The notes below the pieces were generated by a model that worked only from the letters and a program-made list of their open reading frames with translations, had not been told where the DNA came from and searched no databases. From Clostridia bacterium (GTDB lineage: Bacteria; Bacillota; Clostridia; Oscillospirales; Acutalibacteraceae): DNA of 40,672 nt. Below, in pieces: positions 40,318 to 40,672 of this stretch. The stretch covers positions 1 to 40,672 of the forward strand of contig JAKSQQ010000006.1 of the NCBI GenBank assembly GCA_024404015.1, in the 5' to 3' direction. Positions within the stretch are counted from its first letter, which is position 1. Each line of letters starts with the position of its first letter. A program made the position numbers and the translations under genes.

Positions 40318-40358
40318 ATTATAGCACAAATGAATTTTACTATATACAGTAAAATTCA
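40318..40358 (-). promoter_or_regulatory. MATE promoter -10 box and palindromic operator candidate
   Basis: Minus-strand TATAAT is at 40318-40323. Upstream, TGAATTTTACT (40331-40341) and AGTAAAATTCA (40348-40358) form a perfect 11-bp inverted repeat with a 6-base centre, covering the place of the -35 box (about 40341-40346). No good -35 sequence is visible. The layout suits a MarR- or TetR-type repressor, or an activator. Confidence 0.6.
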
Positions 40359-40473
40359 ACGAAGATTTAAGTGAGGTGTATTATTTTTTTCGCATTGTAC
40401 CTATATGCGCGGCTGAAATTTCAGCATCCTTTGTCTATATAATAACATAATGGAAAATTTTGAGGAAAATCAG

Positions 40474-40502
40474 TTGATATCATCCTTGCTTTATGATAAA
40501 AT
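40474..40502 (+). promoter_or_regulatory. Promoter for the partial secreted protein
   Basis: TTGATA (40474-40479), 17 bases, TAAAAT (40497-40502), 28 bases before the ATG at 40531. The rest of the 40359-40473 intergenic DNA is A/T-rich and shows nothing else clear. Confidence 0.6.
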
Positions 40503-40530
40503 TCAATAAACATTTTTTGGAGGACAGATA

Positions 40531-40672
40531 ATGAAAACAACAAAATCAATTATTGCCGCTTTACTTGCGGTCCTTATGCTTTTCAGCGCATTTTCCGTTT
40601 CCGTATTTGCAGACCTTCCACCGCTTACCGACCTTAAATGGAATGACGATTTTTCCGCAAGCTTCAGCTTTG
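40531..40672 (+). CDS. Secreted protein of unknown function (N-terminal fragment)
   Basis: The first 47 codons of a gene cut by the window end. GGAGG lies 7 bases before the ATG. The product begins with a signal peptide (MKTTKS, a Leu/Ala/Phe core, cleavage near SVFADLPP, about residue 27), like the unknown secreted protein at 2268. Too little remains to identify it. Confidence 0.7.
   Translation, partial: MKTTKSIIAALLAVLMLFSAFSVSVFADLPPLTDLKWNDDFSASFSF

Noticed and set aside
1..40672. Mobile elements, prophage, defence system or tRNA genes
   Set aside because: I found no transposase, integrase, phage structural, restriction or CRISPR genes, no long terminal repeats, and no cloverleaf-like sequence on either strand.

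Overview
This window looks like chromosomal DNA from a Gram-positive Clostridia-type bacterium, most likely an uncultured gut or rumen relative of the Oscillospiraceae/Ruminococcaceae. This is inferred from GGAGG-type ribosome binding sites, near-consensus sigma-A promoters (several are TTGAAA or TTGACA, 17 bp, TATAAT), a DivIVA-like protein, a YtrA-type GntR regulator with its ABC transporter, a YhaM-type exonuclease, the Firmicutes-type GalT and many simple secreted or carbohydrate-active proteins. I see no tRNA, rRNA, CRISPR array, insertion sequence, prophage or plasmid signature. No gene-free stretch exceeds 300 bases.

Layout. 1-4.9 kb: a secreted papain-like peptidase (-) divergent from an unknown secreted protein (+), then a sugar isomerase/epimerase-like TIM barrel and a YjdF-like membrane protein (both -). 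5.1-6.8 kb: ATP-dependent PEP carboxykinase. 6.8-8.9 kb (-): a short DivIVA-like protein, a membrane protein resembling a dead SipW-type signal peptidase, and a membrane-anchored alpha/beta-hydrolase fold whose nucleophile elbow carries Gly instead of Ser. 9.1-12.8 kb (+): a YtrA-type regulator, ABC ATPase and large permease, with an inverted repeat lying over the promoter. 12.9-14.8 kb (-): a DUF5662-like protein and a secreted glycosidase-like TIM barrel. 14.9-17.9 kb (+): an unassigned glycosidase-like protein paired with an alkaline-phosphatase-superfamily protein.

18.1-27.4 kb (+) is one tightly packed seven-gene operon: Na/Pi cotransporter, YhaM-like exonuclease, PrmA, short QueG-like Fe-S protein, GH38 alpha-mannosidase, alpha/beta-hydrolase esterase and an extended SDR with a hydrophobic tail. 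27.5-28.8 kb holds a zinc-ribbon/coiled-coil protein built of nine exact 29-residue repeats. 28.9-32.4 kb (+) is galT, a DEDDh exonuclease and rfbB. 32.4-35.6 kb (-) holds an acyltransferase-like protein, a DUF4097-type surface protein split by one in-frame TAA, a small membrane protein and a TrmH-type RNA methyltransferase. 35.7-38.9 kb (+) holds a second GH38-like protein (DUF5054 type) and a GH25 lysozyme. A MATE exporter (-) follows, and a signal-peptide protein is cut by the window end.

The overall theme is glycan scavenging and sugar metabolism (two GH38-fold proteins, two glycosidase-like barrels, an esterase, GalT, RfbB and gluconeogenic PckA) together with surface biology. Nothing resembles a defence island. 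The observations most worth checking are the interrupted DUF4097 gene, the 29-residue-repeat protein, the two apparently inactivated enzymes in one cluster, the two unassigned glycosidase-like proteins, and several candidate operators and 5' leader structures. All functional calls come from reading motifs and family memory; no database search was run.
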